Part shown: positions 60,209 through 64,000 of the stretch, in pieces | Layout of the letters: each line of letters begins with the position of its first letter | Numbering within the stretch: the stretch's first letter is position 1 | NCBI GenBank assembly: GCA_027186245.1 | Contig: CP114484.1 | Coordinates: 13,650,001 to 13,714,000, forward strand | Length of the DNA stretch: 64,000 nt | Origin: Coriaria nepalensis | Taxonomy: Eukaryota; Streptophyta; Magnoliopsida; Cucurbitales; Coriariaceae | Direction: 5' to 3' | Made by a program: the position numbers and the translations under genes | The notes under the pieces: model-generated | Seen by the model: only the letters and a program-made list of their open reading frames with translations | Told to the model about the DNA's origin: nothing | Databases searched by the model: none

Positions 60209-60949
60209 ATGGATGTAGTTGCTGAGAAGAAACTGGTTACGAAGAAAAGCGCACATGCAAGCTCCAGAAAAGGGTGCATGAGAGGCAAGGGAGGGCCTCA
60301 AAATGCTAGTTGCACTTACAAAGGTGTGAGGCAAAGAACTTGGGGCAAATGGGTGGCTGAGATTCGTGAACGTAACCGTGGGGCACGGCTTTGGCTCGGC
60401 ACATTTGATACTTCCCATGAAGCAGCTATGGCTTATGATGCTGCTGCCCGTAAACTCTATGGCTCTGATGCTAAGCTTAATTTGCCTGGCTTATGCTTAA
60501 GTTCTCACTCATCCCCTACTCCTTCTGCCCATAATACCCACATGATCCAATTAGTTGAAAACCATCCTAAAATTGCATCCAACGCAAGATCTCATGAATC
60601 AGCACCAACATCTTATGACAATAATACTAATACTAATGTTAGTTTTAATTCTATCCAATCTTTGCCTCACGAAAATCAAATTCGCGAGTTCCAAGGAAAG
60701 ATCCATGCTGCGGATAAGATGAACGAGAGTTTTCAATTAAGGGGGGTTGAAGAAGAAGAAGAAGAATATGGGATTGATGGAGGAAGCGGGGGGCTGTGGG
60801 GAAGCATGAACGTGAGCTTTGACGATTCCATATGGGCCGAGGCCGCCATGTCTTTAGATCTTCCCGTCATGGAAGGTCAAGGAATTTTTGCTGGCAGTTT
60901 GGTAAATAATGGAAGTGGGTGGGACACGTTGCAGTACTGGTGCATGTAA
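60209..60949 (+). CDS. DREB2D: DREB2-type AP2/ERF transcription factor
   Basis: Single exon, 246 residues. The N-terminal basic CMIII-1 motif [19 protein letters not shown] leads into an AP2 domain at about residues 36-94 ([52 protein letters not shown]). The conserved Val in WVAEIR and the lack of Ala-Ala-Glu-Ile changes place it in DREB A-2. It binds DRE/CRT (ACCGAC) sites and takes part in drought, heat or ABA responses. A short acidic segment ([13 protein letters not shown]) and [13 protein letters not shown] near the C-terminus fit the 2D/2F branch. Arabidopsis DREB2D lies beside WAT1, as here, which supports this assignment. The RERNRGAR loop has Arg where most members have Pro (REPNRGAR); effect unknown. 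Confidence 0.88.
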   Translation: MDVVAEKKLVTKKSAHASSRKGCMRGKGGPQNASCTYKGVRQRTWGKWVAEIRERNRGARLWLGTFDTSHEAAMAYDAAARKLYGSDAKLNLPGLCLSSHSSPTPSAHNTHMIQLVENHPKIASNARSHESAPTSYDNNTNTNVSFNSIQSLPHENQIREFQGKIHAADKMNESFQLRGVEEEEEEYGIDGGSGGLWGSMNVSFDDSIWAEAAMSLDLPVMEGQGIFAGSLVNNGSGWDTLQYWCM

Positions 60950-62126
60950 ATCTACTATTATACGTAAGCAGCAGCAGCAGCAGCTGCTTTGAAACACAAG
61001 CTTCGCGTTTACTGTTTACAGGTGTATTAATATGAAGTTATGATGCGTATATATATATGTGGTGATGCCGTATATACCCAGTATTCGGTACATACCTCTC
61101 CCTAGCTACTTAGAATCTAGGGGTCAAAAAGCATAGTTTATGCAGATATGTACATGGCCCGGTTATTTATTTATTTGTTCTCTCTCTTTGGTGGGGCTAG
61201 AATGATTTTATATGTACGTTTAGATTTCTCGTGTACAGTTAATATAAGAATGTAAGACATACTAAAGTACTGCTCGTTGGATATAGATTGTTTGTTTGAC
61301 CGGCCCAGACACTTCCAGTTCCAGATGCATATGGTTTGAGTCTGAATTTTTCAGATCATAAAACATATGAAACTAGCCACCATGTGATAAGGATGTCTTT
61401 TTCAAATCCTTATAACTTTCCATATTTCTTCTCGTTTTCATGCTTTTCTTCAAATTTTGTGGTTTTTGTGCCGCCAACCTTATTCTGCGTGGCTCTGCTA
61501 TTGTGCTTTTCAAAACAACCACATCCCCGTACTACAAACATTATCCCAAGCCTAAGCTCAAACCCAAGACCAAGCTATCCAACATGCTACGTGGTCCAAA
61601 GTTAGGCCCACTTCTACAAACATATGGACTCCGATCAAGAAGACCTAAAAACAGGTTGCCATAATCGGTCTGTGATCCTCATCATGTTTTAGGGAAACAG
61701 TTGGTGATATGATAAATACAGTTGGCGATAGAATTTTGTTTGCAAGCTTATTAATGCCTTCCTCTATCTCAATCTGATGCGCATTATTTGTATTATACCA
61801 AAACAACAGTAACTAATACAACCATACACTTCCACATCAGCTTTATATATAATATGATATGAATTCATACAGAAAGTTTAAAGCCCCTTTGACCATCATA
61901 TTCAAATCTCTCTTAAGCCCATTTTCTGTCTCCTTTTCATCTCAATTCATATCCTTACCAAGTGATTGATTACTTGTAGGGGAAAAAAAACCAGAACAAA
62001 AACAAAAACAAGAGTCAAACAGGGGCGTACTCACTACTCAAACTAGTAGGTAGTTTTAGAACAAACACTATAGTTATAATAATGTTTTTCTTCTTTCCCC
62101 CCCTCCCTTTTGAGAGCAAAAGTTGG
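60950..62126. other. DREB2D and WAT1 3' UTRs
   Basis: Convergent gene ends with 1.2 kb between stops. A short CAG repeat lies at about 60969. The frame at 61336-61664 is not convincing as a gene. Confidence 0.5.
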
Positions 62127-63843
62127 TCAAACGTTTTCGGTTGACGAAGGGAGAAGTGGTTGGGTAATAGAGGACTTGGCGTGGGCCACGCGGCTGCTTG
62201 TTCTGTTATCGTGTTCCGTAGCGTACTGAATCGCTGCCTTCTCCTGAGAGTTCAATTTCCTTTCTTCACTCTTTCCCCAAAGCACAAAGTACAATCCTGT
62301 TATGATCAGCACCGCCCCTATTATCCTGTACGCCACAATAAACAAACAAACAACGAAACATTCACAACTCTATATAACTGTCTGGTTGGGTCCAAGTGGA
62401 CCAGTTAAAATCAGTCAAACATCATATGTTGACTTTCATATCCCCGTACCCGCCCAAGTAGAACTCCTCGCCTAAAGCAATAGAAGCCATAATAGCGACA
62501 ACAAGAGTCTGAACAGGCTGGTAAACCGCCACAAAAACAGGGCCCCCTCTGTCAATACACCATATCTGAACTGCAAACGCTATTCCAGACGCCACTACAC
62601 CCTGCATTCAATGCATTTCCTTCATCATTGTCCATTACATGAGTAACAATGAAGAGAATAATTAATCAAAAAACGACTTCGGTTACTGACAGCGTATAAG
62701 ACGCTGAAGATTTCACCCCCGGAGTGAAAAAGCCAAGCTTGAGGGTCTCTCTCTGCAAACGCAGCGATAATCAGAAACTGCAAAATCCCGAAGAAACACG
62801 TGTAGGAAGTGACGGAGAGCCGGGCCGGATACTTTTTCAGAACCGGAGCTTGTAAGACGAGCCAACCGGACCAGGACAGGCAATGTCCGATTAGATACAC
62901 GCAACCCAGAGTCCAACTTTTTCCCTTTGCGTCGCCCAAGTACGTGTACGGTGCCTCTGGTGTGGTTCCGGCCAAGGTGATTTGTAGCGACAGAGTTGGG
63001 CTGTATATGGTGGGTCCCTTGTAGAGTGTGATCACTGTGGCTCCTGCGACGCAGCAGATTGTTCCTACCACTTTTGCTATTCCGTCTTTTCTGTTAATTC
63101 GGACATGTTCTATCCTGCGATATTTTTAAATTACACACATAAATTCATATTTCCGATAAACTGAATAAAATAAATATTTTGATTAGAAATATGATATGAA
63201 TGTGCTTGCCGGAGTAAGGCAGCCATGAGGAAAGTAATGGCCGGAACAGAGTTTTGTATCGCCGACGCAAAGGTGGGTGACGTGTTGTCCAAACCCAGCA
63301 AGTAAAATCCTTGGTTCGCTGTTATTCTGTTAAAAAAATAAAAGACATTATAGATTGTATTATGTCGCTGTTAAAAAGACATTATGGATTGTTAAAAAGA
63401 AAAAGACATTATGTCGCTGTTGGTTATTCTGTTAGTCCAACGTGCCAAAAACATACCCAACGAGAGCAAGGAGGAAGAACTGAAGGAGAAAATTCAGTGT
63501 AATGGCAGGCCTCTCCTTCCTGCTCATGATCGAATAAGATTAGATTATGTTAAACAAAATTATTAAGATGATTGAGGTAATTAATTATAAGTAGTAGTGA
63601 TCAGTGTAATCATAAGCATTACTTCTCCAGGAAATATGCAAAGGGAAGGAGCAGGATCAAGGCAATGATGTTCCTGTAAACAGGGAAAACAAGTTTACTA
63701 ATGCCCATGTTGAGGGCAAATCTGGAAACAACGTGGAAGCCTGCATAGCCAAACTGCAAGGCCAACATGGCTCCATGAAGCTGCATCTTCTCCGGCACCG
63801 AGCACCACATTCTCCCTCCCATCCCTGACCCTGTTTCCGCCAT
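62127..63843 (-). CDS. WAT1: WAT1 vacuolar auxin transport facilitator (UMAMIT/EamA)
   Basis: Six exons: 63623-63843, 63457-63519, 63210-63326, 62691-63114, 62450-62601 and 62127-62325, 391 residues (Arabidopsis WAT1 is 389). Ten membrane helices form two EamA repeats. The N-terminal part reads HGAMLALQFGYAGFHVVSRFALNMGISKLVFPVYRN; conserved GITANQGFYLLGLDNTSPTFASAIQNSVPAITF, GTICCVAGATVITLYKGP and a C-terminal IIGAVLIITGLYFVLWGKSEE follow. The cytosolic tail ends ITQPLLPSSTENV. WAT1 is a tonoplast auxin exporter needed for secondary cell walls in fibres. The intron between the third and fourth exons begins GC (CG|GCAAGC); without it the reading frame would break. A TATTTATA-type TATA box near 63922-63930 lies upstream. 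Confidence 0.94.
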
Positions 63844-64000
63844 TTTAATTATACTCAAAGGAAGAGGAAGCGGGAGAAGAAACTAAGGTGAAGAAGTGAA
63901 GAGCTACTGGAAAGGAGTGGAGGTATAAATACACTGGGAGAGTGGGAGGGGGACCCACTATTTATATTATAAAAATAAACTGTTACTGACTGGGGAAGAA
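63844..64000 (-). promoter_or_regulatory. WAT1 promoter and right window edge
   Basis: The minus strand has GTATTTATACC at about 63922-63932, a TATA-like element about 80 bp before the WAT1 ATG. Nothing else recognised to the window end. Confidence 0.4.

Noticed and set aside
61336..61664. Two overlapping plus-strand ORFs after DREB2D
   Set aside because: Short, overlapping, without features; they lie in convergent 3' UTR space.
62809..63024. Plus-strand ORF opposite WAT1
   Set aside because: Antisense shadow of the fourth WAT1 exon.

Overview
The window is nuclear DNA of a flowering plant, almost certainly a rosid-type core eudicot. The genes carry many short GT-AG introns and AT-rich intergenic DNA. 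Their families (BELL homeodomain, DREB2, WAT1, HIPP, TIC20, plant defensin) are plant-specific. I cannot name the species. Gene models were built by hand from splice sites and reading frame; unless stated, every exon set listed sums to a whole number of codons with no internal stop.

Layout. 0-8 kb: plant defensin (-), inositol-pentakisphosphate 2-kinase IPK1 (+), small isoprenylated HMA protein (+), BCS1-like AAA-ATPase (+). 8-15 kb: SEC14-nodulin lipid transfer protein (-), divergent from a group C MAP kinase of MPK7 type (+). 15-20 kb: a 336-bp hexanucleotide array, then an S1-group bZIP (+, bZIP44-like) whose long leader holds the conserved sucrose-control uORF. 20-28 kb: TIC20 (-), divergent from a RING-H2 gene (+); a decayed Rossmann-fold gene (-); a FAM32A-like gene (+). 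28-41 kb: GT4 glycosyltransferase (-), class III peroxidase (-), two tandem BELL homeodomain genes (-), last-exon relic of a jacalin lectin (-). 41-45.6 kb: two broken Ty1/copia elements head to head. 47-64 kb: GH35 beta-galactosidase (+), h-type thioredoxin (-), plastid LON-domain protein (+), organellar Obg GTPase (+), DREB2D-like AP2 factor (+), WAT1 transporter (-).

The order SEC14 / bZIP44 / RING / BELL / GT4 / BELL / thioredoxin / LON / DREB2D / WAT1 resembles, from memory, the two duplicated Arabidopsis blocks around At1g75370-At1g75500 and At1g19650-At1g19740. It looks like a merged ancestral version of both. This strengthens several ortholog calls but was not checked by a search.

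There is no operon-like logic. Coordination, where visible, is through shared divergent promoters rich in TGGGCY (site II) motifs upstream of housekeeping and organelle genes. The most informative elements are the peptide uORF on the bZIP gene, the multiply broken Rossmann gene, the interrupted lectin locus and the very long ATTAGT array.
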